From a virus: DNA of 64,000 nucleotides. Positions 24,300-33,055 of this stretch are shown here, piece by piece. The position numbers and the translations under genes were made by a program. The stretch covers positions 1 to 64,000 of IMG/VR virus record IMGVR_UViG_3300041409_000508. One strand, given 5' to 3'. Under the pieces are notes generated by a model that was given only the letters and a program-made list of their open reading frames with translations, had not been told where the DNA came from and did not search any database. Position 1 is the stretch's first letter, and every line of letters starts with the position of its first letter.

Positions 24300-25100
24300 G
24301 TGAGCGAGTCTACCTCTGACACCGAACAGTGGCTACCTGTTGTCGGATACGAAGGTTACTACGAAGTATCTGATCATGGCCAGGTCCGAAGTTTAGATCG
24401 TTGGATACTGACGAAAACTGACGTACGCCGATTCTTATCAGGATGCATCTTACGGCCTGCAATCGGATCGCACGGATATTTAGCTGTCATCTTAAATATG
24501 ACTGGTAATCGACAATGTAAATGCGTGCATGACTTAGTATTACGTGCTTTTGTTGGACCGCAACCTGCGCCAAATATGGAATGCTTACATGGGCCTAACG
24601 GTAAACTTGATAATCGTCCTGAGCATTTGTCTTGGGGAACGCGTTCTGATAACATGCTTGATACGAGTATTCATGAGACAAATCATAACCGCAATTTGAC
24701 TCACTGTCTTCGAGGCCATCTCCTCCAAGAACCAAATCTAGTGTCATGCACTAATACAAAAGGGTATCGTAACTGTTTATCGTGTAATCGCGCGATGTCA
24801 ACTGAGCGCTATTACAACACAATAGGTAAGGCTTATGATATTCAGAGCGGATCAGATCAGCATTTCTCAGAAATCATGGCAGGTATTTCTCATAAGAAAG
24901 TGTCACATAAAACACACTGCCCTCGTAAGCACCTACTTCAGGCCCCTAATCTCGTATCACATAAGCTGCCGAATCGCTGTTGCTTGTCTTGTAAACGGGC
25001 ACAGACTGAGCATCATTATTACACTAAAACAGGTAGAGCTTATGATGTCCAAACGCATGCTGACGCATTCTACGCCAAAATTATGAGTAACAACAAGTAG
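24300..25100 (+). CDS. NUMOD4/HNH homing endonuclease (266 aa)
   Basis: Residues 10-34 match the NUMOD4 motif (WLPVVGYEGYYEVSDHGQVRS) and residues ~72-118 the HNH core (VHDLVLRAFVG, ECLHGPNGKLDNRPEHLSWGT). The C-terminal half consists of two related Cys-rich units (RGHLLQEPNLVSC and RKHLLQAPNLVSH, each followed by CLSC-x-RA and YYxxxGxAYD), an internal duplication likely forming DNA-binding zinc modules. On the opposite strand to the tail genes and visibly AT-richer, as expected of a recent homing insertion. GTG start. Confidence 0.85.
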   Translation: MSESTSDTEQWLPVVGYEGYYEVSDHGQVRSLDRWILTKTDVRRFLSGCILRPAIGSHGYLAVILNMTGNRQCKCVHDLVLRAFVGPQPAPNMECLHGPNGKLDNRPEHLSWGTRSDNMLDTSIHETNHNRNLTHCLRGHLLQEPNLVSCTNTKGYRNCLSCNRAMSTERYYNTIGKAYDIQSGSDQHFSEIMAGISHKKVSHKTHCPRKHLLQAPNLVSHKLPNRCCLSCKRAQTEHHYYTKTGRAYDVQTHADAFYAKIMSNNK

Positions 25101-25112
25101 TTGATCATGCTC

Positions 25113-25622
25113 TCAAAAATCACCTATGATCGTACTCGGACCAAGGTTCGTCACTGTGATAGCGGTCGGAACTATGGCGTTAGCATTACCGGTACCAGCG
25201 ATACGCACGATAGATCCCGCGAAATAATCCAACTCCGCGGTTGTCGTCTTATAAAGAAGAGAGACATGCCCATGGTTAGGTTGTGGTGAGACGTAGACAC
25301 CGAAGGCAGCGGCTTCACCGACGATCGTTCCCGATACACTGGTCAGCCTTACTCGCATGGTGACATCAGTCGCGGCTATTGTGACAGTGAAAGCACAGTA
25401 GAAATCAATGAGAAAAACACTGTTAGCCGCGAGTGAAAGAGTCTGTGTGTCACAGACGATCGATTCGATTGTGTTGACAGCCGAGCTGATGCCGGTACGC
25501 CGCTTACCACCAAGGATGCCGAGGTTATCGACTGCTTGTGCTAAGTTCTGTAATGCTAACGGACCGTTCGGAGCGTCTGATAATGCCGGATAGGGCAGCG
25601 CTAATTTAGACGTATTCGGCAT
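25113..25622 (-). CDS. Minor tail protein (169 aa)
   Basis: Begins SKLALPYPALSDAPNGPLALQNLAQAVDNLG, a common opening of actinophage minor tail proteins, followed by a beta-sandwich with TQTLSLAANSVFLIDFYCAF and SIVRIAGTGNANAI. Likely a tail-surface or fibre-tip protein. Confidence 0.65.
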   Translation of the reverse strand: MPNTSKLALPYPALSDAPNGPLALQNLAQAVDNLGILGGKRRTGISSAVNTIESIVCDTQTLSLAANSVFLIDFYCAFTVTIAATDVTMRVRLTSVSGTIVGEAAAFGVYVSPQPNHGHVSLLYKTTTAELDYFAGSIVRIAGTGNANAIVPTAITVTNLGPSTIIGDF

Positions 25623-25656
25623 CTGCCCCTCTTAAGTTAGACAACGTAATGAGTAA

Positions 25657-26904
25657 TTACACAGCGTAAGTGACCTGCAAATAGGGACGGTATGCTGCAC
25701 TGAATCCATAGCCACGAAAGCCGGAAGCCGAGTCGCTGAAGTTGTACGATCCGCCCAGTACCGAGTTGGCATTGCTGTTGATGATGTTCGCCATCTGTGA
25801 GGAGATGTCAAAGCCGTTCCAGCTGTTGGCCTGCCACAGGTTCTTAACGTCAGCTCCACCGAACCCATTATTAGGGAACGTACCGGCGATTGTTGCGGTC
25901 GTGCTCCACTTGTACGTGAGGTCAGCTGGGATGCTGCTACCTGCGAAGCAGTACAGGAACATCTGTGCGCTGAGCACAGTGGCGCCAGCCAAATCAGCTC
26001 GCATGGTGGTTGCGTCGAACGTCCACATATGCGCTTCATTGCCGTTGCTGCGTCCCGACAGCGACCAGGTGTAGAGGTTGTTGTCGCCATCAGGCGTGCT
26101 GATCGGAGAGCCCGAGCCGTTGTAAGATCGGGAACCGGTGGCGGGATAGACCTTGACGAACGTCTGTTCACCCGATGCCGGTCCTAGCTCAGCTATCCGC
26201 ATCCACGAGCCCGCCTGCAACACAGCGGCAGTCGCGTTGCTGGTGTGCTGTCCCATGCGCAACTGCAGTAGCCCACCAGTGTCCGAGGTGGAGAACCAGG
26301 CTTTGGGGTGCGCGATAGCTGAATGCCCCCAACCGAACACCTCTTGCCGGGTGGCATCACCGTAAGCAGTGACAGTGTCGAACAGCAGATGGGTGAAACT
26401 GGTGTCCTGAGTTCCCCAGTTCGACCACTTACACGCCATGTTCGGTGGCCCATTCCACGCGAAATCCATGTGTGGCGGGCCGGCAGAGTTATACGCCAAG
26501 AAACCATCAACAGCGTACTGTGTGTTCTCATCAAGCAAGAAATTCAACGTACCGGCGTCTACCAGTGCCGTACTCGACACCGGTGTGCTGACATCACTAC
26601 GTATCGATCGATACCGAACCGGATCAATGAAGGTGATGTTTCTGGAGTTGCCGATGTTACCCATAATGATGTAGCCACCAGCAGCTTTGAGCAGCAGCAC
26701 CGTTCCCAGCGACAGGCCGTTCGGCGCACACACCGACAGATTCCGGTAGGTGACCGGCCCTACTGTGACCGTGTTGGACAGCGACGTCGCATCCCACTGC
26801 GTCAACAGCCCGCCGGCGACACCCTGCGCCAGCGTCGGATCAGGTGGTACCGAGCTGGGCGTGATGAACAGTCGAGTCAAGCCGAACGCATCGGGGACAG
26901 TCAC
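25657..26904 (-). CDS. Minor tail protein with DNRLRE-like domain (415 aa)
   Basis: The first ~230 residues form a tail-associated beta region; the last ~170 match a carbohydrate-binding DNRLRE/CBM96-like domain (YPATGSRSYNG, AQMFLYCFAGSS, WNGFDISSQMANIINSNAN, RPYLQVTY). Probably a receptor-binding or tail-tip protein. Overlaps the next gene by 4 nt. Confidence 0.7.
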   Translation of the reverse strand: MTVPDAFGLTRLFITPSSVPPDPTLAQGVAGGLLTQWDATSLSNTVTVGPVTYRNLSVCAPNGLSLGTVLLLKAAGGYIIMGNIGNSRNITFIDPVRYRSIRSDVSTPVSSTALVDAGTLNFLLDENTQYAVDGFLAYNSAGPPHMDFAWNGPPNMACKWSNWGTQDTSFTHLLFDTVTAYGDATRQEVFGWGHSAIAHPKAWFSTSDTGGLLQLRMGQHTSNATAAVLQAGSWMRIAELGPASGEQTFVKVYPATGSRSYNGSGSPISTPDGDNNLYTWSLSGRSNGNEAHMWTFDATTMRADLAGATVLSAQMFLYCFAGSSIPADLTYKWSTTATIAGTFPNNGFGGADVKNLWQANSWNGFDISSQMANIINSNANSVLGGSYNFSDSASGFRGYGFSAAYRPYLQVTYAV

Positions 26905-27284
26905 TGGTCGATGACCACCGCGACAGCCAGCACCCGGTAGGTCAGCGAGCCAGTGCCGGTCACTGTCGAGGTCATCCGGGACAACTCTGTAACCGGCAGT
27001 GGAGCGTTAGCCACCGCGCTGCCGACTGCTGACATCGGTGCGATGTGGCTGCCCAGCACCGGAGTCCAAACCGTACCGTCTGGTGAAGTCTCCATCGACA
27101 CGTCCAGCGTGGCGCTACCGGTGACCGCGGTGACGCACACCCACAGTTCGATGTCGGCGATCGGCAGCTCTACGAAGCTGGCCGAGGTGTAGGTGCCGGC
27201 AGACCGGCCAGCCAGTGGCAGCAGCAGCGTGTCGAGCGGGACGTTGATGCCAGGTGGCAGCGGCACGCAAGCTCCCCTCGCCAT
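26901..27284 (-). CDS. Small Ig/jelly-roll-like structural protein (127 aa), paralogue of 37519-37881
   Basis: Carries SATLDVSMETSPDGTVWTPV and a following VTELSRM, closely paralleling TLDVLLQTSPDGSTWTSL in the 37519-37881 protein near the capsid genes. Both likely fold as small beta-sandwiches exposed on the virion. A plus-strand promoter lies just beyond its start. Confidence 0.65.
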   Translation of the reverse strand: MARGACVPLPPGINVPLDTLLLPLAGRSAGTYTSASFVELPIADIELWVCVTAVTGSATLDVSMETSPDGTVWTPVLGSHIAPMSAVGSAVANAPLPVTELSRMTSTVTGTGSLTYRVLAVAVVIDQ

Positions 27285-27286
27285 GG

Positions 27287-27307
27287 CAGTGCAGTTTGTG
27301 GTAGTAT
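27287..27307 (+). promoter_or_regulatory. CAGT-box leaderless promoter for the 27315 gene
   Basis: CAGTGCAGT (27287-27295), 6 bp, then TAGTAT (27302-27307), 7 nt before the ATG. A member of the dispersed promoter family described in the findings. Confidence 0.7.
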
Positions 27308-27314
27308 CTGAGCT

Positions 27315-27458
27315 ATGCGAACACGCTGCCCAAAATGTCAGGTGCTGATGTCACATGGAGCTTCAGCAAATGAGTGCGCCAACTGTGGAACTACCTGGCG
27401 GCATCTAGACCGAAACCAAACTAAAGAATCCCCAACCCCAGAGACAAACCCTCAGTAG
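27315..27458 (+). CDS. Zinc-ribbon micro-protein (47 aa)
   Basis: RCPKCQ and ECANCGTTWRH form a classic CxxC-x12-CxxC zinc ribbon. No ribosome site; translation is probably leaderless from the promoter just upstream. The 3' end overlaps the minus-strand tail gene by 38 nt. Confidence 0.75.
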   Translation: MRTRCPKCQVLMSHGASANECANCGTTWRHLDRNQTKESPTPETNPQ

Positions 27459-28620
27459 CAGTCGGGATGCGCGTCGTAATCGTGCCTAGCTGATTAGCCA
27501 CGAGTGGGATCATGATGGTGTCCAGCATGCAGCGTTGCAGCGGGAAACCAGGGCGCACGCTGACATCGAGTGGATCGTTGCACTCCAGCGCCGGGTTGCA
27601 GATGGTCTGTATCGTGAACGTCTCCGGCAACGCGATGTAGCGCCGTAACAGCACCTCGCCGGCCAACTCGACATCAGCATCTACCTGTAGTAATGGTGAA
27701 CTGTAATAAGTCGGAGACGGACCGAACTGCGGGAATGTCGTTTTGTTCCAAGCCAGTGGCGAGTTTGGATCAGCATTAAATGTGACGATGAAATCTGTGA
27801 TGCTGGACGGGTCCGACCCGTATGCCGTTACTATGTTGTGCACGTCAGTACGCTTGACGACTCGTTTAACAGTGGAGATCGCGCCACCAGCGCCACCCTG
27901 CAAAGTAGCAACAGGATGGCTGAAGTCAAACTTCAGAGAATAGACGATCATCTCACCGGCGTTGTTGAACCGAATACCCGCATAATAGAACTTGATCAAC
28001 TGAGCAAGATACGCGTATGAATCGTCTTCGACTATCTGGTCACCGATGATAGTGATGACATCGGGATCATAACCTTGCCAGTAGATAGGCACCCGAGCAT
28101 TGAGATACATCCCATAGCCATCGGGTGACAAGCCAGGATAAGTGGCTTGCTGAGGTATGGCTATGCCGTTGACAAGTCGTTGAAAGACGTTGCGGTGCGA
28201 GTCTCCGTTATTGAGAGGTAAAGGGAAGACAAGTTTGTTCTGCTGGAGCTGAGCAATACGGTCCAAAGCAGTGATGACGATTGGGCCATAAGGCGCATCG
28301 TCCTGGCTGGCTTGTTCGATCCGATGGTAGCCGAGAGGCACATACTCCCTGTCCCCATTAGCAAACTCGATGCCTCGCTCAATGTAGATCTCCTGTCCGA
28401 ACGGCTGCACCTGATCCCAGTACGCTCCTGGGATCGTGATCGTCAGGGTACTCTTGATGTCGGACAGCGACTGGATCGTCACGTTACCCGAGATCACCGG
28501 CACCTCTGTACCGGTCGGGTTCGTCCCGAACTGAGGTACCGGATTACACAGGACAGCTCTCACAGCGATCTTGTGCGGTCCCTGCAGTGCGCTGAGGAAC
28601 CGAGCTGAAACCGGATGCAC
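27421..28620 (-). CDS. DUF5047-type minor tail protein (399 aa)
   Basis: Starts HPVSARFLSALQGPHKIAVRAV and contains GNVTIQSLSDIKSTLTITIPG, RGIEFANGDREYVPLGYHRI and an Asp/Tyr-rich C-terminal half (NIVTAYGSD), the pattern of actinophage tail proteins annotated DUF5047. They sit between tape measure and fibres at the tail tip. Confidence 0.75.
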   Translation of the reverse strand: MHPVSARFLSALQGPHKIAVRAVLCNPVPQFGTNPTGTEVPVISGNVTIQSLSDIKSTLTITIPGAYWDQVQPFGQEIYIERGIEFANGDREYVPLGYHRIEQASQDDAPYGPIVITALDRIAQLQQNKLVFPLPLNNGDSHRNVFQRLVNGIAIPQQATYPGLSPDGYGMYLNARVPIYWQGYDPDVITIIGDQIVEDDSYAYLAQLIKFYYAGIRFNNAGEMIVYSLKFDFSHPVATLQGGAGGAISTVKRVVKRTDVHNIVTAYGSDPSSITDFIVTFNADPNSPLAWNKTTFPQFGPSPTYYSSPLLQVDADVELAGEVLLRRYIALPETFTIQTICNPALECNDPLDVSVRPGFPLQRCMLDTIMIPLVANQLGTITTRIPTATEGLSLGLGIL

Positions 28621-28638
28621 TCAGCTCCCTCGCTAGAA

Positions 28639-28659
28639 CAGTGCAGTCTGTGGTATGTT
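28639..28659 (+). promoter_or_regulatory. CAGT-box leaderless promoter for the methyltransferase remnant
   Basis: CAGTGCAGT (28639-28647), 6 bp, TATGTT (28654-28659), 6 nt before GTG 28666. Same family and spacing as the other copies. Confidence 0.7.
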
Positions 28660-28665
28660 GTGGTA

Positions 28666-29328
28666 GTGAGAAAACCTCGACTGCTCGATCTGTGTTGCTG
28701 TGCCGGTGGCAGTGCCCGCGGCTATCAACTCGCCGGCTTCCACGTGACCGGTGTCGACATCAAGAACCAGCCACGATACGCCGGCGACGAATTCCATCGA
28801 GACGATGCTATCGAGAGTTTCTGAAAGAACATCATCACGAGTTCGACGCCGTCCACGGGTCACCGCCGTGTCAGCGATTCTCCGATCTGGCCCAAACGTA
28901 ACGGTAACGCATCGGCGTGGCCGGACCTGTTGACTCCGATGCGTGAGGCAATGCGAGCCACCGGACTACCTTATGTGATCGAGAATGTCGAGGGCGCTCC
29001 CCTGATCGATCCGGTATGGTTGTGCGGCACCACATTCCCAGAATTATCGGTGATCAAGCATCTGGGTTTCGAGTCGAACATCGTCATTCCCGAGCGTCCT
29101 TGTGTTCGACCACACCCGTTGGTATTCACGTATGACAAGCGCAAGAATCAATACGGCAAAGTGGATCAGAACACGTCATTCGTGTCGGTCAACGGCGGTG
29201 GTAACTGTACGGTCGCTAATGCGCGCCGTGCGATGGGCATAAACTGGATGACCAAAGACGAACTCAACGAAGCGATCCCACCTGCGTACGCTGAATACAT
29301 CGGCCGATTCCTGATCCAACAGCTCTAG
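28666..29328 (+). pseudogene. C5-cytosine-methyltransferase-like gene with two frame disruptions
   Basis: The first 51 codons read RKPRLLDLCCCAGGSARGYQLAGFHVTGVD, the SAM-binding motif I region. At about 28816-28819 the frame meets TGA after GAGAG; continuing in another frame gives EFLKEHHHEFDAVHGSPPCQRFSDLA with the catalytic PPC motif IV, ending near 28897. The first frame then resumes (NGNASAWPDLLTPMREAM...GLPYVIENVEGAPL...) to TAG 29326-29328. The two shifts cancel (about +2 and +1), so both ends share one frame. Either decay, sequencing error or recoding. The intact parent would methylate DNA cytosine. Confidence 0.75.
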
Positions 29329-29525
29329 AGCCTCAGCCACGACGGGTCAGGGTTGCTGCAAACCGAACCGTCCTTGTGCTGTGGGTGCTGCCACTCGGTG
29401 CACTGCCGACAGCACATAGTGCTCGGAGGCTCACACCGCAGTCCATGCGTTGAGCAACACAGGCCGGCGTAGTTACCCGCTGGTAGCGACTGACGCAGCC
29501 TCTCACGTTGCCAGGAATGCATCAT
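29325..29525 (-). CDS. Small Cys-rich protein (66 aa)
   Basis: Nine cysteines including GLCCS, MCCRQC and SVCSNP; probably binds zinc. Coupled to the upstream membrane-protein gene by a 4-nt overlap (29522-29525). Convergent with the methyltransferase remnant. Confidence 0.6.
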   Translation of the reverse strand: MMHSWQRERLRQSLPAGNYAGLCCSTHGLRCEPPSTMCCRQCTEWQHPQHKDGSVCSNPDPSWLRL

Positions 29526-29866
29526 AAAGATTGCCTCACAATATAATCACGATGTGCACGTTGTGCATTCCTTAGCTCAACATCTGGATGATTTTCGCCA
29601 ACAATAGTGTCTAAAACTGTCACAGCAGCAATAATAATGATAACAGCACCAATACATCCGACTGTGATTGATGCCATAGCCCAACCCGCTGTATCTATGT
29701 GATGCAAAGATCCCTCAAAACCTACGTAAACACCAAAAGCAATTAAAGCCAAGAAAAACAACAGAAACACAGCAAACACACGCACCCAACGCTTATATGA
29801 TTGCAACGACACTCGCGCATCCTCAAGTGCGTCAAGTAAATGCTGCTCTTCCAGTGGGTCATCCAT
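29522..29866 (-). CDS. Two-span membrane protein (114 aa)
   Basis: An N-terminal acidic helix (LEEQHLLDALEDARVSLQSYKRW), then two hydrophobic segments (VFAVFLLFFLALIAFGVYVGF; MASITVGCIGAVIIIIAAVTVL), then a charged tail. AT-rich relative to the flanking tail genes, so perhaps an accessory insertion. Function unknown. Confidence 0.65.
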   Translation of the reverse strand: MDDPLEEQHLLDALEDARVSLQSYKRWVRVFAVFLLFFLALIAFGVYVGFEGSLHHIDTAGWAMASITVGCIGAVIIIIAAVTVLDTIVGENHPDVELRNAQRAHRDYIVRQSL

Positions 29867-29889
29867 AAGAGCAGTCTATCGTACCAACG

Positions 29890-31308
29890 TTATGCCACGC
29901 CTACCAGCGCATCAGCAGGAGTGCCTTGCAATGCAAGCACTGCTGACCATGTTGCATTAGCCACAAGCTCAGTATTCCAATCTGTGTAATTAGTGATCAA
30001 AGTCGCCCAGGTAACCGTAGCCCCTATGATTGCCAGATCAGGCATGCCGACCTCAGTCAATGGCACAGTAAGTGTGTTTCGGTGAGACAAGTGCGCCGGC
30101 TTGACATAGTTGTAGGTCCCGACTCCCGCATACATACTCTTCAGTGCTAGATTCACTGGTGTCTGCAGCAACATAATGATACCTAACGACAACACCAGAT
30201 CCACTGCTGCTACCTCGATATCATCCTGTGTGAACAGCGAAATAGTGACTGTCCGCGGCGAGTGTATGTCGGTCGATGCAATAGCGGTACGCTTGCCGAC
30301 GATCGGGAAGAATCCGAGGCGTGTAGTGCGCTCCGTCTCCTCCCAACCGATCAGCATGACTGAGCGGTTGAGGTACGGCGCACTGGGAAACTTCAGCCAA
30401 ACTGCAGACATCGTCGGAGTGATCTGTGCACTTGTGCGCGTGACGAAGTCAGCGTTGCGTAATGCCACCGCAGCGCCGTAGCTGATGGCTGCAGCACCAC
30501 CTGTCACGACGAACGCCCCTGCAGCTACCGCGGCTGGTGTCGTCAGCAGTTGGTAATCCCACACCAAGCCAGCGTCCAGGCCGGCAGTACTCATTGGCTC
30601 ACCGATCTCCGTAGCGCCCGAAACCGTAGCTACGCCGGTCCAGTCATCAGCCTTCCAGCCGAGGTAAAGCACCGCGGTCCAGTTCGCCTCGACACCGGCC
30701 ATCGGCGGGTAGGTGATGTTCTGAGCGCTGGGGTTGAGTTGATAGGTCGTTGCGGCCGGCGTGCGCTCGCAGTTGCGGAAACACGCCATCTGAGCGATCA
30801 CGTCGCTGCCAGACGCTCCGGTGACACCGCCCGTGACACTGACAGTCGGGGTGGCTTCACTGCTCAGAGCCCGCTTACCGAACAGCCCGATGTTGTCGGT
30901 CTGCATCATGACAGTCCAGCCCGCGGGGCACACCACCGTGCCAGTGCCAGAGTTTCGGATGCTCGCCCAGATCACCAGCAGGTCGCCTTCGGCATAACCC
31001 ACCGGTACGGTCGGGGACACCGCGATACCACTGGCGCTAACCGCTGTACTCGACGCTACGAACGTCGGCAGGCCGGTGTCGACAGCGGACACCCGGTAGT
31101 AGTTGATCACACCAGGAGCGAACTCGTAGTCGATGAGACTGGCCGCGGTGCTGACGATCGGCACCGCGCTGCCACCACGCACCTGCGACCAGTGAATCTG
31201 ATCTGTTGAAACCTCAAACAGTGCTACGTCAGCGGTCGCAGGCAGCGAGGTCGCCGACAGCAGGACTCTCGCTGTGGTGTCGTCGTATGTAAGAGACAGT
31301 GAGGCCAA
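29890..31308 (-). CDS. Large minor tail protein (472 aa)
   Basis: N-terminal fibronectin-like beta domain (VALFEVSTDQIHWSQV; INYYRVSAVD), a central domain with EGDLLVIWASIRNSG and CPAGWTVM, and a C-terminal domain like those after tape measure genes. Located directly after the tape measure region in transcription order, thus probably a distal tail or baseplate-like component. Confidence 0.65.
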   Translation of the reverse strand: MASLSLTYDDTTARVLLSATSLPATADVALFEVSTDQIHWSQVRGGSAVPIVSTAASLIDYEFAPGVINYYRVSAVDTGLPTFVASSTAVSASGIAVSPTVPVGYAEGDLLVIWASIRNSGTGTVVCPAGWTVMMQTDNIGLFGKRALSSEATPTVSVTGGVTGASGSDVIAQMACFRNCERTPAATTYQLNPSAQNITYPPMAGVEANWTAVLYLGWKADDWTGVATVSGATEIGEPMSTAGLDAGLVWDYQLLTTPAAVAAGAFVVTGGAAAISYGAAVALRNADFVTRTSAQITPTMSAVWLKFPSAPYLNRSVMLIGWEETERTTRLGFFPIVGKRTAIASTDIHSPRTVTISLFTQDDIEVAAVDLVLSLGIIMLLQTPVNLALKSMYAGVGTYNYVKPAHLSHRNTLTVPLTEVGMPDLAIIGATVTWATLITNYTDWNTELVANATWSAVLALQGTPADALVGVA

Positions 31309-31361
31309 GGAAAAATACTCCAGTCCTCTAGTTCACCCGTACGGAGCAACAGCTAGCTTCG

Positions 31362-31382
31362 CAGTACAGTCTGTGGTATAGT
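31362..31382 (+). promoter_or_regulatory. CAGT-box leaderless promoter for the 31389 gene
   Basis: CAGTACAGT (31362-31370), 6 bp, TATAGT (31377-31382), 6 nt before ATG. Confidence 0.75.
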
Positions 31383-31388
31383 GTAGTA

Positions 31389-31631
31389 ATGAGAGAAAAC
31401 AACATTGACGAGTTACTCGATATCACTCCGAAACTCAAAGGGCGCTACGATGATGCTCGGTATATCTATGTGATGTCTGCAGCCGGCAACGAAGTATCCA
31501 TCAGAATCGGAAATCAGACGCCAGTCTTTGTTGATGCAGTAGATTTCTTACGACTAGTTTCGCACGTTGTTCTTGATATCGTTTATGGCCCATCGCCTAC
31601 TGATATAGCTAACGAAGCGCGACGCAGCTAG
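31389..31631 (+). CDS. Small accessory protein (80 aa)
   Basis: Leaderless, antisense to the late operon between minor tail and tape measure genes. Alpha/beta composition (YIYVMSAAGNEVSIRIGNQTPVFVDAVDFLRLV); no family known to me. Its 3' end overlaps a possible minus-strand gene. Confidence 0.65.
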   Translation: MRENNIDELLDITPKLKGRYDDARYIYVMSAAGNEVSIRIGNQTPVFVDAVDFLRLVSHVVLDIVYGPSPTDIANEARRS

Positions 31632-31761
31632 CCGGATCATGCTCGCGCTGGTCGACTGGCTGGTGTAGCTCGTGGCACACCGCGCCACAGTCACACGGCG
31701 TCGAACACTGCCGTGTGACCTCCCAGTGCTGGTGCCGTCGAGCGCGGCGATGTTGCGGCAT
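31609..31761 (-). CDS. Possible small Cys/His protein (50 aa)
   Basis: ATG at 31761 to TAG 31609-31611. Contains CSTPCDCGAVCHELH, a plausible zinc-binding cluster. A 10-bp perfect inverted repeat (31690-31699 with 31710-31719) lies within it. Not certain to be translated. Confidence 0.45.
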   Translation of the reverse strand: MPQHRRARRHQHWEVTRQCSTPCDCGAVCHELHQPVDQREHDPASCVALR

Positions 31762-31764
31762 CAG

Positions 31765-31842
31765 CGCATCGACCTCCAACGCTACTTGTGTTGATCAAGC
31801 GCAGTTCCAACGCGAAGCTCAGTTGCGTTGGAGGTCGATGCG
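31765..31842. repeat. Perfect 18-bp inverted repeat after the tape measure gene
   Basis: Arms 31765-31782 and 31825-31842 are exact reverse complements, with a 42-nt loop that can fold further. It begins 5 nt after the tape measure stop in the direction of transcription. No T-run follows, so it is either a processing or stability hairpin, a factor-dependent terminator, or a protein site. Confidence 0.75.
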
Positions 31843-31846
31843 TCTA

Positions 31847-33040
31847 TCAGACGATGGACCCGCGGCCCATGCGTGCGGCTACCGCGACACCTTGAGTCAT
31901 CATGCTGATCTGGTTGGTGACCATGTCTCGCAGCTCCGTCTCCCCGATTTTCACTGTGACCTGATGGAAGTGAGTACCACCCATAGCTGAGTTCGGCGTG
32001 ATGAATCCACTGCCACCCATACGCAGGATCTCGGGACCATGCTCACCCACTAAGTAACTCTTACCACCCATCACCGAACCGCCCATAGCCTTGCCACCAC
32101 CGAAAATCGATGAGAAGAACGATCCGATGCCATGGAGAATGCCACTGAAGAATCCACCGATGCCGCCACCACTGCTGGTGCTGGTCGTGCCTCCACCAGT
32201 AGCACCGGCAACACCACCGATCGCTCCTGCACTGCTGGTGATGCCACCCAGACCGGCGAGGATCGGAGCTATGAAGTTCATGATGCCGGCTAGCCAACCC
32301 ATCAACACCTGCAACAACGGCAGCAGGCCGATCAGAATGTTGGCAAAACTGGTGAACAATGAGATCATCGTCGGTAGCATGGATTCGATGATCGGCAGGA
32401 TCTTCGCGCCCATGCCAGAGAACGCAGTCATCCAGTTCTGTATCGCCGCCACCACCTGAGGCTGCAGCAGGAACTGCACCAGCTTCTCGCGTAGACTACC
32501 CAGTGAAGTAGCGATACCGCCCAAGCCGGCACCAAGAACGGGGAAATACACGCGCGCTAGTTGATTGACATCACCGGCGAAACCAGCCCAGAATCCTTGC
32601 TGGATGATGCCGTACAAATTCTTTAACTGTGGCTCAAGTAACCGAACAGCCATGACAGCGTCTTTCATGGCTGGCGCCATGTTCCGTGTTGCCGCTACAA
32701 ACTGTGCCGGTGATGCCGCACTGATGGCCGTCGAGAAGTTGGCCATCGCCATCTGTGCGATGTTGATCGGATTTACCAACGCAATCAAAAAACCAGGGAT
32801 GATAAGAAATATCTTGGCTATCTTGCCCAACGCATTGAACACGCCGTTGACCAGTGGTTTGATATTACCGGTCAGCGCAGCCCCGAACATCTTGCCGACG
32901 TTGACGACGGCGTCGCCCATCTTACCGAGGACAGCAGTCGCCTGTTTGGTGGACGCAATAAGGTTGCTGACAGATCCCTTGAAGTTGATGAAGACAGTTC
33001 GTTGAGTGGCCATCGCACCACTGGCAGAGGCGGCAGTCAC
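31847..33040 (-). CDS. Tape measure protein (397 aa)
   Basis: Long hydrophobic helical middle with Gly-rich stretches and the typical C-terminal signature MGGKSYLVGEHGPEILRMGGSGFITPNSAMGG. Tape measure proteins set tail length and leave through the tube at infection. At 397 residues it is short for the family, so either the tail is short or the upstream gene provides more length. Confidence 0.8.
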   Translation of the reverse strand: MTAASASGAMATQRTVFINFKGSVSNLIASTKQATAVLGKMGDAVVNVGKMFGAALTGNIKPLVNGVFNALGKIAKIFLIIPGFLIALVNPINIAQMAMANFSTAISAASPAQFVAATRNMAPAMKDAVMAVRLLEPQLKNLYGIIQQGFWAGFAGDVNQLARVYFPVLGAGLGGIATSLGSLREKLVQFLLQPQVVAAIQNWMTAFSGMGAKILPIIESMLPTMISLFTSFANILIGLLPLLQVLMGWLAGIMNFIAPILAGLGGITSSAGAIGGVAGATGGGTTSTSSGGGIGGFFSGILHGIGSFFSSIFGGGKAMGGSVMGGKSYLVGEHGPEILRMGGSGFITPNSAMGGTHFHQVTVKIGETELRDMVTNQISMMTQGVAVAARMGRGSIV

Positions 33041-33055
33041 TTACTGCGCCTCCTT

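Noticed and set aside
25632-26171. Minus-strand frame of 179 codons overlapping the DNRLRE tail gene
   Set aside because: Composition (Arg/Ser/Pro-rich, no structure) and position in another frame of a clear tail gene mark it as a shadow.
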